Positions 32,866-42,161 of a stretch of DNA of 64,000 nt are shown here, in pieces. The DNA lies in NCBI RefSeq assembly GCF_004421105.1, contig NZ_CP038033.1, positions 2,189,659 through 2,253,658 of the forward strand, read 5' to 3'. Positions within the stretch are counted from its first letter, which is position 1, and the number at the start of each line of letters is the position of its first letter. Both the position numbers and the translations under genes were made by a program. This DNA is from Nitrosococcus wardiae (lineage in GTDB: Bacteria > Pseudomonadota > Gammaproteobacteria > Nitrosococcales > Nitrosococcaceae). Under the pieces are notes generated by a model. It saw only the letters and a program-made list of their open reading frames with translations, was not told the DNA's origin and made no database searches.

Positions 32866-33376
32866 AAGTAAGTAAAAGGTGAGGACCGCCGGTGCCATTC
32901 CATTGCGCGGGTAGAAAAAAAGCGGCGGCCCTCAAAAAGGAAAGGCTATTTAATTATATAAGGCAATAAACGCTGAATGTCTTATTTTTTTGAGAACTCG
33001 TTCACAGTTTGGTTGATTGCTCGACGCTATGTTGCCCCCCTATCACTTCCTTAGTAGCTTCTTACGCTCATTTATTCACTTCGTAGGGGTCCAAGAATAC
33101 CCGTGCTGCTATATCCCCGACGCTGTTTGCAGGTTGGGGGTGCCTATAGGCTATAATTTTTGCTAAAAGCGAAATAGTTCTCATTTTTGAGCAAAGCGTC
33201 GTTTAGGCGTCTACCTTATGCTTAAGCGCCGCTCGTGGGCGCTTTTCTCTCGTCGCGACGTTTCACTGCTGCTGGAGCGGACACTGCGCTGTGCCTTGTG
33301 CTCGCGATGGGCTCATTTGGATTGCCCACTCTGCCTGGGGTGCCGCTCAGCTCTCGGGACGTTAGGAATATAAGAA
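32866..33376. other. Intergenic region, no gene seen
   Basis: About 510 bases without a supported gene. It contains the second GCGTCGTTTAGG repeat (33196-33214) and, to its right, a GC-rich open stretch (33235-33480) that lacks a ribosome site and overlaps the next gene in another frame. Confidence 0.5.
33196..33214. repeat. GCGTCGTTTAGG repeat, copy 2
   Basis: GCGTCGTTTAGGCGTCTAC, followed by CTTATG; copy 1 is followed by TTCATG. The surrounding 35 bases also align loosely, so the duplicated unit is longer than the core. Confidence 0.6.
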
Positions 33377-33688
33377 GTGGATGTATTCAAGTGTTCAGTG
33401 AGGTTAAGCGATGGCAAGGTTGTGACCTGCGATGGAATAGCCTACGAAGGGAAGCTTTGGCTCGTTCCTTTGTGGCTTAGACATCCGAGAAACCTCGTTG
33501 TCCTACCCGAGCGAATAATCCGCTTTGATTCGTTCCCGCATCAGAAGACGGAAGGGGGTGATCTAGATTACCAAAGCATCCAACTCCCCATACCCAAGTC
33601 CGCCCTTCGGGGCGAGGTACCGGAAGGTATCGAATATATCGATCACCCACAAAACATTCAGGTTCCAGTTCACTTACTACGCCGTTAG
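33377..33688 (+). CDS. Hypothetical protein
   Basis: 103 codons from GTG 33377 with AGGA upstream. VRLSDGKVVTCDGIAYEGKL, LVPLWLRHPRNLVVLPERII is a compact beta-rich pattern. No family recognised. It may be foreign cargo like its neighbours. Confidence 0.55.
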   Translation: MDVFKCSVRLSDGKVVTCDGIAYEGKLWLVPLWLRHPRNLVVLPERIIRFDSFPHQKTEGGDLDYQSIQLPIPKSALRGEVPEGIEYIDHPQNIQVPVHLLRR

Positions 33689-34157
33689 TAGATAGGACAT
33701 TTGCTCCTATGCACTCGTTTCCTGTGGCCACGCCAGGAAATTCTCAGGATCTATCCTGGGTTTTGCCGCTTGCAAGCCTGCCCCAGGCTAAATATCAAGC
33801 TCCAGAGAATCACTGAGCAAGACCCTGCCTAATATTGTTTGTAAACCTCTAGACGGCTTGTTGAAAAAGTTATTTAGCCTATTGATGTGTTACAGATAGA
33901 AGCTCATTATGCTCTTGGATAAGCCCAGGTAGTTATTCAGAACTGACGTTTATAGGAATTTACGGTGGGGGAGGTATTAGAAAGGGGAAGTCCTGATGAT
34001 CTTCTAGCTGACAAAGCTTACCAAATTGACAGGGTGAGCCGGATAAGAGCAGGGGCTCACCCCGCTAAAATAAAAAACTGACTACAGAATATAATGCCTC
34101 TATTTTATGAAATGGGTACATTATTCATCAGTGGGACATGCTCCTATCTTGCGAGCC
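33689..34157. other. Intergenic region with dispersed repeats
   Basis: About 470 bases with no gene. It holds a composite of two short repeats also seen near fic/higBA (33784-33797 and 33802-33823) and the first copy of the 44-base dispersed repeat (33907-33950). Confidence 0.55.
33907..33950. repeat. 44-base dispersed repeat, copy 1
   Basis: Starts TTATGCTCTTGGATAA and ends CAGAACTGACGTT. Copy 2 at 56961-57004 has the same orientation and differs at only three positions. Both copies are intergenic. Confidence 0.7.
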
Positions 34158-34679
34158 TCAATGCCCTCCGTGATAAGGCATACCACCTGAACCACCGCTG
34201 CCTTGTCTGAGGACAGCCGACGATGCGGACTTAAAATTCTCAGGAGTAAGGCCGCCACGAGCTAGGGCAATCTCAACAATGGAGGTTGATTTCGGACTAA
34301 GTTCGACTGTTGAGCTGCTGGCTTTCATAATGGCAGCCTTGACCTCTCCTTGGCCCGACTCAGCCACTTTTGTAGAACGGGGATAAATCGCTGAAAGAAT
34401 AACCGGGTAAGCCGCCCCCGCAGGCAATTCTATCCTGTAGCGTGGACCGTTGTTGACCTCTGCAGTGGCGATGACTTCGCCGTTACGATCCGTCGCCGTT
34501 AGCTTGGCCTCCTTTATCGGCCCGTCTTCTCCGGTCATCGATCCCGAGATCGACACTGGAACAGCAGGCTTGCTTGCTGATTTCTCAGCTTCACTGCAAG
34601 CCGTACCCACAACGAGTACCGCGAAGACCGCAGCCGTCATACGCAACCGCGCCATAGAACAATAAACCAACTCTTTCAT
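34158..34679 (-). CDS. Probable exported lipoprotein with carboxypeptidase-regulatory-like domain
   Basis: 173 residues from ATG 34679 (ATG 34655 also possible). A signal sequence MTAAVFAVLVVGTAC with a weak lipobox is followed by an Ala/Ser/Pro linker and a beta-sandwich segment: VSISGSMTGEDGPIKEAKLT, VNNGPRYRIELPAGAAYPVIL. The C-terminus is Gly-rich and ends in His. Monocistronic; function unknown. Confidence 0.65.
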   Translation of the reverse strand: MKELVYCSMARLRMTAAVFAVLVVGTACSEAEKSASKPAVPVSISGSMTGEDGPIKEAKLTATDRNGEVIATAEVNNGPRYRIELPAGAAYPVILSAIYPRSTKVAESGQGEVKAAIMKASSSTVELSPKSTSIVEIALARGGLTPENFKSASSAVLRQGSGGSGGMPYHGGH

Positions 34680-34891
34680 GGGTTTTAACTCGTATCTATG
34701 AGAATAAAAGCATATAGCCAATCCAATTGGCTTCGGCGCCCACCCCATTTCGTCAGGCTTTTCTATCCTTTACGATGACACATAGCTGTCTCGGTGGCAC
34801 AATTTAAGCAGTTTCCAATCCCCTTAGCAAGGCACAATCCATTAAAAAGCCAGCTATACACATCCGGGACCTTCGTCTGCGGAGAACTGCG

Positions 34892-35713
34892 ATGGTACTG
34901 ACTGGGAAACGCCTTATCGCGGCGGCGCTGATCTTCTCGCTAGCGACCAGCACAGCGGCTGCGGACAGGTTTATTGTAGTGGCCTCTGCCACCTCCACCG
35001 AGGATTCGGGACTGTTCAAGGAAATCCTTCCCAAGTTCAAGCAGAAGACCGGCATCACTGTGCGGGTGGTGGCCCAAGGGACGGGACAGGCTCTGGACAC
35101 CGGCCGGCGCTGTGACGCCGATGTGGTATTTGTCCACGATCCGGCTTCGGAAGAGAAATTCGTTGCCGAAGGCCATGGCCTCAAACGCCACAGGGTAATG
35201 TACAATGATTTCGTCTTGGTGGGGCCGAAATCCGATCCGGCCGGTGTTGCCGACGGCAAGAACATCACCGCAGCATTGAAAAAGATCGCCAAGGCTAAGG
35301 CAGCGTTTGCCTCCCGCGGTGACAACAGCGGCACCCACAAAGCGGAGCGGCGCCTGTGGCAGGCGGCCAAAGTGGACCTAGAAAACGCCCAGGGTCCCTG
35401 GTACCGGGAGATGGGCTCCGGAATGGGCGCGACACTCAACACCGCAGCACAGATGAATGCCTATGTCCTCACCGATCGGGGAACTTGGCTTTCGTTCAAA
35501 AACCCTGCGGATTTGACCATTCTGGTCGAGGGCGATGAGCGCCTATTCAATCCCTACAGCGTCATCCTGGTGAACCCAACGAAATGCCCCAACGTGAAAA
35601 AGGACCTGGGGCAGGCGTTCATCGACTGGCTGGTATCGCCCCAGGGCCAGAAGGCCATCGGCGCGTACCAGATCGGCGGTAAGCAACTTTTCTTTCCTAA
35701 CGCGAAAAGCTGA
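34892..35713 (+). CDS. tupA: Tungstate-binding protein of the TupA type
   Basis: 273-residue periplasmic binding protein with a signal peptide (LIAAALIFSLATSTAAA). It opens FIVVASATSTEDSGLFKEIL and has VVAQGTGQALDTGRRCDADV, VMYNDFVLVGPKSDPAG and SRGDNSGTHKAERRLW, the oxyanion-binding segments of TupA/WtpA proteins. No tupB/tupC permease or ATPase gene lies beside it, so it must use distant partners or act in sensing. Tungstate versus molybdate cannot be settled here. Confidence 0.87.
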   Translation: MVLTGKRLIAAALIFSLATSTAAADRFIVVASATSTEDSGLFKEILPKFKQKTGITVRVVAQGTGQALDTGRRCDADVVFVHDPASEEKFVAEGHGLKRHRVMYNDFVLVGPKSDPAGVADGKNITAALKKIAKAKAAFASRGDNSGTHKAERRLWQAAKVDLENAQGPWYREMGSGMGATLNTAAQMNAYVLTDRGTWLSFKNPADLTILVEGDERLFNPYSVILVNPTKCPNVKKDLGQAFIDWLVSPQGQKAIGAYQIGGKQLFFPNAKS

Positions 35714-35880
35714 GTAACCTATTCAAGCAAAGAAGGTTCCATGACGAGTCTCCAGAGGAATACTGAAGAAACGCACCCTCGCCGACAGGCCAAAAAAAAA
35801 GACGGCAAGGGAGACCTCCCCTGACCGCCAGAGGGCATCGGCACTGACTTGTGCCGGAAGAAGGGAACCCACCACTCTCC

Positions 35881-36606
35881 CTAAGAGGCACGGTCTTTTG
35901 TCGGGGGGAACTCTTGAAGCCTTTCTCTCTGAGAAAGCATAAGGTTAATGAGCTCGGCGCAATTTCTGGCCTGGAGTTTTTTCATCACCTGCGCCCGATG
36001 GATTTCCACGGTTTTGGAACTAATGTTCCACTCAAAGGCCATCTGCTTGTTCAGTTTGCCCGCTATCATCCCTTCCATGACTTCCCATTCACGCCGGGTT
36101 AACTGGGCCAGCCGAGCGGCGATTTCCGCCTTTTTCTTTTGTTCGATTTGGCTTTGCAGAGCTTGGGCGAGACAGGTTTTTAGACGCGTTTTGACCAATC
36201 CCGCACACTTCAAGGGCTGGATAATAAAATCCGTGGCCCCCGCCTGCATGGCCTGGACGCCCTCGGGCACCGTCGCCTCTGCCGAGACGAAGAGCAGCGG
36301 AAGCCGACTGCTCTGGTGCTGCAGCTGTTGCTGCAGTCTTAAGCCGCCCATGTGGGGAACGTGCATATCGAGCAGCAGGCAACCGGAGAGGGTGGGATCA
36401 AAGTCCGCTAAAAACCCTTCAGCGGTGGTATAGACGGAACAGGGGGCGCCCGTGGATTCACTGATTTGGCGTAGCGCCTGGCGCATCCCGCTATCGCCAC
36501 TCACAATCAAGAGGGTGGCTGCTGGGCTCACAGATTCTGGGGTATCGCCAAAGCTCCGCCGGTACTGGGTGAGATCAGTGATGGGTTTTGGATGGGAGTG
36601 ACTCAT
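35881..36606 (-). CDS. FixJ/NarL-family response regulator
   Basis: 241 residues from ATG 36606, supported by GGAGG seven bases upstream. The receiver domain shows ATLLIVSGDSGMRQALRQIS and the phospho-acceptor in CLLLDMHVPHMGG; the usual KP after it is QPLKC. The output domain is a LuxR helix-turn-helix, LTRREWEVMEGMIAGKLNKQ and WNISSKTVEIHRAQVMKKL. No histidine kinase is adjacent, so it is an orphan. Confidence 0.87.
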   Translation of the reverse strand: MSHSHPKPITDLTQYRRSFGDTPESVSPAATLLIVSGDSGMRQALRQISESTGAPCSVYTTAEGFLADFDPTLSGCLLLDMHVPHMGGLRLQQQLQHQSSRLPLLFVSAEATVPEGVQAMQAGATDFIIQPLKCAGLVKTRLKTCLAQALQSQIEQKKKAEIAARLAQLTRREWEVMEGMIAGKLNKQMAFEWNISSKTVEIHRAQVMKKLQARNCAELINLMLSQRERLQEFPPTKDRAS

Positions 36607-37232
36607 GCCACACCTCCGGGACAAGGATAAGGTTTACTCAAGGGATTTAAAGCCGCTTCTTGAGCCGGAGCGGAGGTGAGCGTGCGCGGTAGTGAACAGG
36701 GCAATGACAGGCGCCGCTCTGGCTGGGGAGCGTGTGGGAGAGGCTGTTTACGGCATGCCTCTCTAATGACATCGTGGCCTTCCTTAAGCGCGAAAGCATT
36801 TGGCCGCCTGTACTTAACAGGAGTTTGGCAACTTTTAGTAAAGTTAGAATGAGAATCTAAATGAAGTTCAAAATTCCTGTATAAGTGTTTCTACGTACTT
36901 TTTGTCGTTTTCCTAGCTTCTTACGTTCATCAGGATGAATGCCATTGAATGCGTCCTGGGACGACCGAAAGAGGCCTTTAATGCATTTATTTGAAGACGG
37001 AGCTTTCAGGCGTTAACCCTGGGAAGCCACTCACCCTCTCATTCGGGCCGGAGAGGATACGCTGCCTTTCTCGATAGCACCCCCTGTGAACCCTATTGCC
37101 GTTCCGCAATAGGGGTAATTCGCTATACCCTTTCCCCTTGTGATGTGGGGAGAAAATTCTACCCTTTGATTAGAAAGAAGACATGCTTGGCGTGACTTTT
37201 GTCGATGAAAAACTGAAAGGAGGAACTTCAGG
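36607..37232. other. Intergenic region before the EF-hand gene
   Basis: About 620 bases with no convincing gene; open frames here lack ribosome sites. One perfect hairpin is present at 37091-37114. Confidence 0.5.
37091..37114. promoter_or_regulatory. Perfect 9-bp hairpin
   Basis: CCCTATTGC (37091-37099) pairs with GCAATAGGG (37106-37114) around a six-base loop. No T-run follows, so it is not a standard terminator; it lies in the leader region of the EF-hand gene. Confidence 0.5.
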
Positions 37233-37628
37233 ATGGTTGCGAAATACAAGATGATGTGTCATTCCCTCTTGCTTGGCGGGGTCTTATCGCTGGTTTTAAC
37301 CCCAGCCTTTGCGGGAAACCCCTCTGGCAGTGAAGAAGGAGGGGCCGCAGGGAAGGAGAAGATGCATAAGGAGATGCACAAAAAGGAGTTCCAAAAGCTC
37401 GATAAAAATAGCGATGGCATCATCGGCAAGGATGAAGTTGAAGAGGCCATGAAGAAGAAATTTAAGCGCATGGACACGAATAATGACGGCTTTATAGCCC
37501 AGGAGGAGTGGCAGTCCGCTATTAGGGAATATGAAAAGGAACATAAAGAGGAACATAAAGAGCAGCTGAAAGAGCACCACCGCGGAGCACAGGAAGGCAG
37601 CGAAGGACACCAGAGAGAAGGAATGTAG
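37233..37628 (+). CDS. Exported EF-hand calcium-binding protein
   Basis: 131 residues with AAAGGAGG upstream. A signal peptide (LLLGGVLSLVLTPAFA) precedes a Lys/Met-rich linker and two EF-hand loops, DKNSDGIIGKDE and DTNNDGFIAQEE, each with the D-x-N/D-x-DG-x-I-x3-E pattern. The C-terminus is a His/Glu/Lys-rich tail that may bind metal. A periplasmic Ca2+ buffer or sensor is likely. Confidence 0.85.
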   Translation: MVAKYKMMCHSLLLGGVLSLVLTPAFAGNPSGSEEGGAAGKEKMHKEMHKKEFQKLDKNSDGIIGKDEVEEAMKKKFKRMDTNNDGFIAQEEWQSAIREYEKEHKEEHKEQLKEHHRGAQEGSEGHQREGM

Positions 37629-38139
37629 CCGGCGAGAGGGAAGGGAGTGCCTGTGAAAAAACTTCCTTAAAGCTGATAGGTACCCTCTTCTTTACCTCCG
37701 ATTGCAGGGAGCAGTAGATGAACCGTGTAGTCCAATCGCTGTCTTTAGAGCGCCAGGGGAAAGGGGGGGATGTCAACTCAAGAATTGGGATTGGCAGAGG
37801 AAAGGGTTAGCCTTTTCAGCGTGACTAAATCGTGACTTCGTTTGTCACGGCGTGACTAAAAATCGCCTATTTTGTCACGTTTAGAGGTGGGCATGGCGGT
37901 TAAGTGTCTGATTTTAATTGATATAAATTTTAGGACACCGCACTTAGGGCGGTGGTCCAACTTCCAAGTTTCCGGCCACCGAGGATATAGTCGGACAAAT
38001 CCCGGGTCCGAACGTAGGCCAGCAGGCCAAGCAATAGCATAGCGAGTAGGTAAACCACAAAAGTTGCTGTGAGAGTATTTTGAGCAGAAGACATATTTAT
38101 TTTTTCTAGTGAATAAGGAACGATGGAGTTGGAAGCATT
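37629..38139. other. Intergenic region with CGTGAC repeat cluster
   Basis: About 510 bases between convergent genes, no gene supported. Apart from the CGTGAC cluster (37820-37879) and a relative of the higBA-flanking repeat (37756-37776) nothing stands out. Confidence 0.5.
37820..37879. repeat. CGTGAC/GTCACG repeat cluster
   Basis: CGTGAC at 37820, 37831 and 37851 and GTCACG at 37844 and 37874: three direct and two inverted copies in 60 bases, giving two possible hairpins. CGTGACTAAA itself is repeated at 37820 and 37851. Confidence 0.6.
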
Positions 38140-39237
38140 TCAATAAAGCCGACGACGGAATAGCCAGGCAGCAAGAAACAAAGCGGTGAGGGCGATGAGG
38201 GCCATCGGCCAGATTTGAGCAAAAACAAATTCAGCAGGGGTATCCTTGAGGAAAATACCTCGGGAAATCGCTAGAAAATAACGCATGGGGTTGAGATAAG
38301 TTAACGTTTGAATCCATTCGGGCATGTTGGCAATGGGGGTAGCAAAGCCCGAGAGGATCACGGTAGGGACAATGAAAAAAAAAGCCCCCAGTAGCGCTTG
38401 CTGCTGAGTTCTTGCTAGGGAGGAGATCATCAATCCGATCCCAATACTGGAAAGCAGAAAAAAGAAAAGGCCCAGGTACAGCAGTAGCAGATTTCCAATG
38501 AGGGGGACCCCATACCAATAGACTGATACGAGAAGGATAAGAACGCTTTCTGCCAGGCCGATAACCAGAGCGGGTACGGTCTTGCCGATCACGATCTCGA
38601 GGGGGTGCAAGGGGGTTACCAGAAGCTGCTGGAAAGTTCCTACTTCTTTTTCCCGAGCTACGGCGAAACCGGTAATGGAGAGGGTGGCCACCAAGGTGAT
38701 AATAGCGAGAAAACCCGGCAGTACAGACCAAAGGCTTAAAAGGTTCGGGTTGAACCAGGCCCGTTCCACCAGATGGGACGGTAAAGGCTGGATAGCCCGT
38801 TCCCGATTAAAGTCAGCAATAATTTGGCCAGCGTAATCCAGGAGAATTAAAGCTGTGTTGGAGTTGCGCCCATCCACAATCAACTGTACCGGGGCAGAAC
38901 GCCTTTGTTTCAAATGCTGGGAAAAGTTTTCGCCAATATGAAGCACAAGATCCACATCACCGGTATTAACGAGTTGAGTGATTTCGGCATCATGGGTTAA
39001 AGTTTCCACCAGCTTAAAACCCTGTCCCGCAGTAAAGCGTGCTGCCAGATCCCGTCCCAAAATGCCGCTGTCTTTATTCAGGACGCCAAGTCGGATATAG
39101 GTCACATCCAGGGTGGTGGCATAAGGGAAAACCATCAACTGGAAAAAGGGCAAAGCCATAATCACCGCACGACTTCTTTTATCCTTTAGAGTCGCTAAAA
39201 ATTCTTTTATTATCAGCGCCCTAATACGGCCCCACAT
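38140..39237 (-). CDS. ABC-2 type exporter permease, YbhR-like
   Basis: 365 residues from ATG 39237 (GGAGT upstream, eight bases after the previous stop). One N-terminal helix, a large extracytoplasmic domain with DLVLHIGENFSQHLKQRR and VQLIVDGRNSNTALILL, then five helices including FAVAREKEVGTFQQLLVTPL. Pairs with the YbhS-like gene upstream to form the channel of an exporter for drugs or lipophilic cations. Confidence 0.87.
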   Translation of the reverse strand: MWGRIRALIIKEFLATLKDKRSRAVIMALPFFQLMVFPYATTLDVTYIRLGVLNKDSGILGRDLAARFTAGQGFKLVETLTHDAEITQLVNTGDVDLVLHIGENFSQHLKQRRSAPVQLIVDGRNSNTALILLDYAGQIIADFNRERAIQPLPSHLVERAWFNPNLLSLWSVLPGFLAIITLVATLSITGFAVAREKEVGTFQQLLVTPLHPLEIVIGKTVPALVIGLAESVLILLVSVYWYGVPLIGNLLLLYLGLFFFLLSSIGIGLMISSLARTQQQALLGAFFFIVPTVILSGFATPIANMPEWIQTLTYLNPMRYFLAISRGIFLKDTPAEFVFAQIWPMALIALTALFLAAWLFRRRLY

Positions 39238-39244
39238 GATGACT

Positions 39245-40402
39245 TTACTCCAAACGCTTATGGGTGAGTACCCGGCTGAGGGTAAGTAAAACACTGGCCA
39301 TTAAAAAGAGGGCGGCCGCGTTAGGGAGAATAATGTCCCAGACGTTACCTACTAGAAACAAGGTCTTCAGAATCTCAATGAAATAACGGGCGGCAATGAG
39401 ATAGGAAATTGCCTGAATCCATGCGGGTGTGCTGGCCAAATTGAAAATAAACCCCGAGAGCAAAAAAGCCGGTAGAAAAGTGACCATGATCGCAATCTGA
39501 CCGGCCACAAACTGGTCCTTAGCCAGGGTCGAAATGAGTAGTCCCATCCCTAAGGTCGCGAACATAAAAAGGGCAGCCGTGAAAAAAAGTACCCAGAGGG
39601 AGCCGTGAAAGGGGACCTCGAACAATCCTACCCCTATGGCAAGAGAAAGGGCCATGCCTCCCATCCCTAGGAAAAAGGTGGGAATCAGCTTACCTAGGAG
39701 CAGTTCATCGGCAGTCGCCGGGGTCACCATAAGGGCTTCGATAGTGCCCCGATCGTATTCTCGGGCCACTAACAAGGAAGTGAGTAGAGCCCCCGTGAGG
39801 GTCATAATAATAGCAATCAAGCCGGGGACCAGAAAGTTCTGACTGCGGACCTCTGGATTAAACCAGATTCGGAACTCCTGGTTAACGGGTTGCTGGAAAG
39901 TGAGTCCTTGATTGCGGGCATGGAGTTCTAGCCAGTCACGCCAGACTCGGCGCACATAACCGAGGATTTGGCGGCCAGTATTGGCATCAGTGCCATCCAC
40001 AATGACTTGGATGGGCGCCCCTTCCTTTTTATGGATCTGTTCTGCAAAGTTTTCCCGGAGTACTACTATTCCTTGCACTTTTCCTGCGAGTAGGGCCTTC
40101 TCGGCGATCCGGCGCTGAGGCAGGAGACGCGGCTCAAAGTACTCTGAGCCCATAAAAGAAGCGGTAAAGCTGGCGGTTGCCTCAGTGGGCTGTTCTACCA
40201 CCAGGGCGACCTGGACATGTTTGGCATCTAGGGAGACACCATAGCCAAAGAGAAATAACAGGATTGTGGGGAGAACAAAGGCAATGCCGATGCTACTTGG
40301 ATCGCGCAGAATTTGCCGGCTTTCCTTGACGACGAGTCCCTGCAACCGTTTTAAACTGAGATAGGGAGAAGGTCTCGAAGGCAGGGGGGATTGTTTGGGC
40401 AT
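39245..40402 (-). CDS. ABC-2 type exporter permease, YbhS-like
   Basis: 385 residues from ATG 40402, five bases after the ATPase stop. Same layout as its downstream partner: a basic N-terminus (LVVKESRQILRDPSSIGIAF), an external domain (APIQVIVDGTDANTGRQIL), then helices with VAREYDRGTIEALMVTPATA. The two permeases probably form a heterodimer. Confidence 0.88.
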   Translation of the reverse strand: MPKQSPLPSRPSPYLSLKRLQGLVVKESRQILRDPSSIGIAFVLPTILLFLFGYGVSLDAKHVQVALVVEQPTEATASFTASFMGSEYFEPRLLPQRRIAEKALLAGKVQGIVVLRENFAEQIHKKEGAPIQVIVDGTDANTGRQILGYVRRVWRDWLELHARNQGLTFQQPVNQEFRIWFNPEVRSQNFLVPGLIAIIMTLTGALLTSLLVAREYDRGTIEALMVTPATADELLLGKLIPTFFLGMGGMALSLAIGVGLFEVPFHGSLWVLFFTAALFMFATLGMGLLISTLAKDQFVAGQIAIMVTFLPAFLLSGFIFNLASTPAWIQAISYLIAARYFIEILKTLFLVGNVWDIILPNAAALFLMASVLLTLSRVLTHKRLE

Positions 40403-40406
40403 AGAG

Positions 40407-42158
40407 TTAGCCTTGTTGCCGTTCTTCAATCAAGTGGATAAAAGTCTCCTCAATGCTGGGTTCGGGGTGCTCTGGAGTTTGATATTCTTGCTTCAGTTCA
40501 TCGGGGGAGCCCAGGGCAATTAATTGTCCTTCGTAGATGATAGCGAGCCGGTTACAGTATTCTGCTTCCTCCATAAAATGAGTGGTCACTAGAATGGTGA
40601 CTCCCCGCTCGGCCATTTCATTGATCCGAAGCCAGAATTCACGCCGGGTAAGGGGATCCACCCCGGAAGTGGGTTCATCCAGAAACAGGATCTCCGGCTC
40701 ATGCATAATGGCACAGGCTAGAGAAAGCCGCTGTTTATAGCCCAGAGGCAGTGAACCGCTGGTCTGGTCGGCAAATGCATCAAGGCCGAGTGCCTCAGAG
40801 AAAGTTTTTATTTGTTGCTGGAGGCGCCGGCCCTTAAGCCCATACACCCCGCTAAAAAAGCGCAGATTTTGATTTACCGTCAGGGCTGAATAAAGGGAGA
40901 AATGCTGGGCCATGTAACCGATGCGGCTGCGTGCCACTGCGGCGGCACGGCGCAAGTCAATGCCGGCCACGAGAGCCCCCCCTTCAGTGGGGGGTAAAAG
41001 GCCAGAGAGCACTTTAAAAATAGTAGATTTGCCGGCCCCATTGGGGCCAAGTAGGCCGAAGATCTCACCTCGTTGAACGGAAAAGCTCACCCTATCGACG
41101 GCGGTGAAAGAGCCAAAGCGGCGAGTGAGGGCCTTCGCCTGGATAGGCGCTTGTTCAGTTTTTTGGGTGATATAGTGTGCGGCCAACTCAATTTTGCTTT
41201 CCATAAGACCTTTTTTCCGTTGAGGCTGGAGGGCGGCCACATAGGCATCTTCCAAGCGTGGTTTGACGGCCTTAATCTCCGCTTTCTGGTGTTCTCCTTT
41301 TTTCCCAATGAGATCTTCCAAACGGGGTTTCTCCTTGCCTTCAGTAGTTACAAGGCGTAATCTTTGGCCGCGCAATACCGCATCAACAATATTGCTTTGT
41401 GCTAGCGCCTGGCGTTGGAGTGAGCGTAGATTCGCCTGGGGGGCAGACAAGATAAAAATTCGGCCTTGCATTGGTGTGATGAAATCTTGGGGCGTTCCTT
41501 CGTAGATTTTTCGGCCGTAGTCGAGGGCTAAGATCCCATCACTGCGTTCTGCTTCATCCAAATAGGCGGTGCTCCATAGAACGGTCATGCCCTGCTTGAC
41601 CAGGGTGCGGACAATCTCCCAGAGTTCCCGGCGTGAGAGGGGATCAACACCTACACTGGGTTCATCAAGCAAGAGTAAGCGGGGCGGCCGAATCAAAGTA
41701 CTGGCAAGTCCCAGCTTTTGTTTCATACCCCCGGAAAGCTTGCCGGCGGGTCGGGTTTGGAAGGGTTCTAGGCCAGTAAAGCGCAATAGTTCCTTAAATC
41801 GTTGTCCCCGTTCCACACCGCCTAGGCCCTGTAAGTCAGCGTAAAAGTTGAGATTTTCCCGCACCGTAAGTTCTTCATAGAGGCCAAAACTCTGGGGCAT
41901 GTAGCCAATCTGTTGGCGAAGTTCGGCCATTGAGTGGGCGGTATTTTGGCCTAGCACCTGCAGGGTTCCTCGGGAAGGCAGTAGTAGCCCCGCCATTAAT
42001 CGCATGAGGGTGGTTTTGCCCGCCCCATCAGGTCCTACCAGAGTGGTTATCTGAGCTTCTGGGAGGCTCGCACTCAAATCGGCGATTGCCGTCGAAGGGC
42101 CGGTGGTCGCGGTGAAGGTCTTGGTGACCTCCTTGATTTCGACCACTGAGTTTGCCAT
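40407..42158 (-). CDS. Duplicated ABC ATPase of an ABC-2 exporter, YbhF-like
   Basis: 583 residues with two nucleotide-binding domains. Domain 1: GPDGAGKTT, LSGGMKQKL, LLLLDEPSVGVD. Domain 2: GPNGAGKST, an atypical signature LPLGYKQRL, LFLDEPTSGVD. A linker near 300-340 joins them. It is the YbhF arrangement of the multidrug exporter YbhFSR; four bases separate it from the HlyD gene upstream. The altered second signature is also seen in YbhF-type proteins. Confidence 0.9.
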   Translation of the reverse strand: MANSVVEIKEVTKTFTATTGPSTAIADLSASLPEAQITTLVGPDGAGKTTLMRLMAGLLLPSRGTLQVLGQNTAHSMAELRQQIGYMPQSFGLYEELTVRENLNFYADLQGLGGVERGQRFKELLRFTGLEPFQTRPAGKLSGGMKQKLGLASTLIRPPRLLLLDEPSVGVDPLSRRELWEIVRTLVKQGMTVLWSTAYLDEAERSDGILALDYGRKIYEGTPQDFITPMQGRIFILSAPQANLRSLQRQALAQSNIVDAVLRGQRLRLVTTEGKEKPRLEDLIGKKGEHQKAEIKAVKPRLEDAYVAALQPQRKKGLMESKIELAAHYITQKTEQAPIQAKALTRRFGSFTAVDRVSFSVQRGEIFGLLGPNGAGKSTIFKVLSGLLPPTEGGALVAGIDLRRAAAVARSRIGYMAQHFSLYSALTVNQNLRFFSGVYGLKGRRLQQQIKTFSEALGLDAFADQTSGSLPLGYKQRLSLACAIMHEPEILFLDEPTSGVDPLTRREFWLRINEMAERGVTILVTTHFMEEAEYCNRLAIIYEGQLIALGSPDELKQEYQTPEHPEPSIEETFIHLIEERQQG

Positions 42159-42161
42159 TCC

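Noticed and set aside
32503-33214. Integron attC sites
   Set aside because: The GCGTCGTTTAGG repeats do not show the paired GTTRRRY/RYYYAAC core ends, and no integrase gene is in the window.
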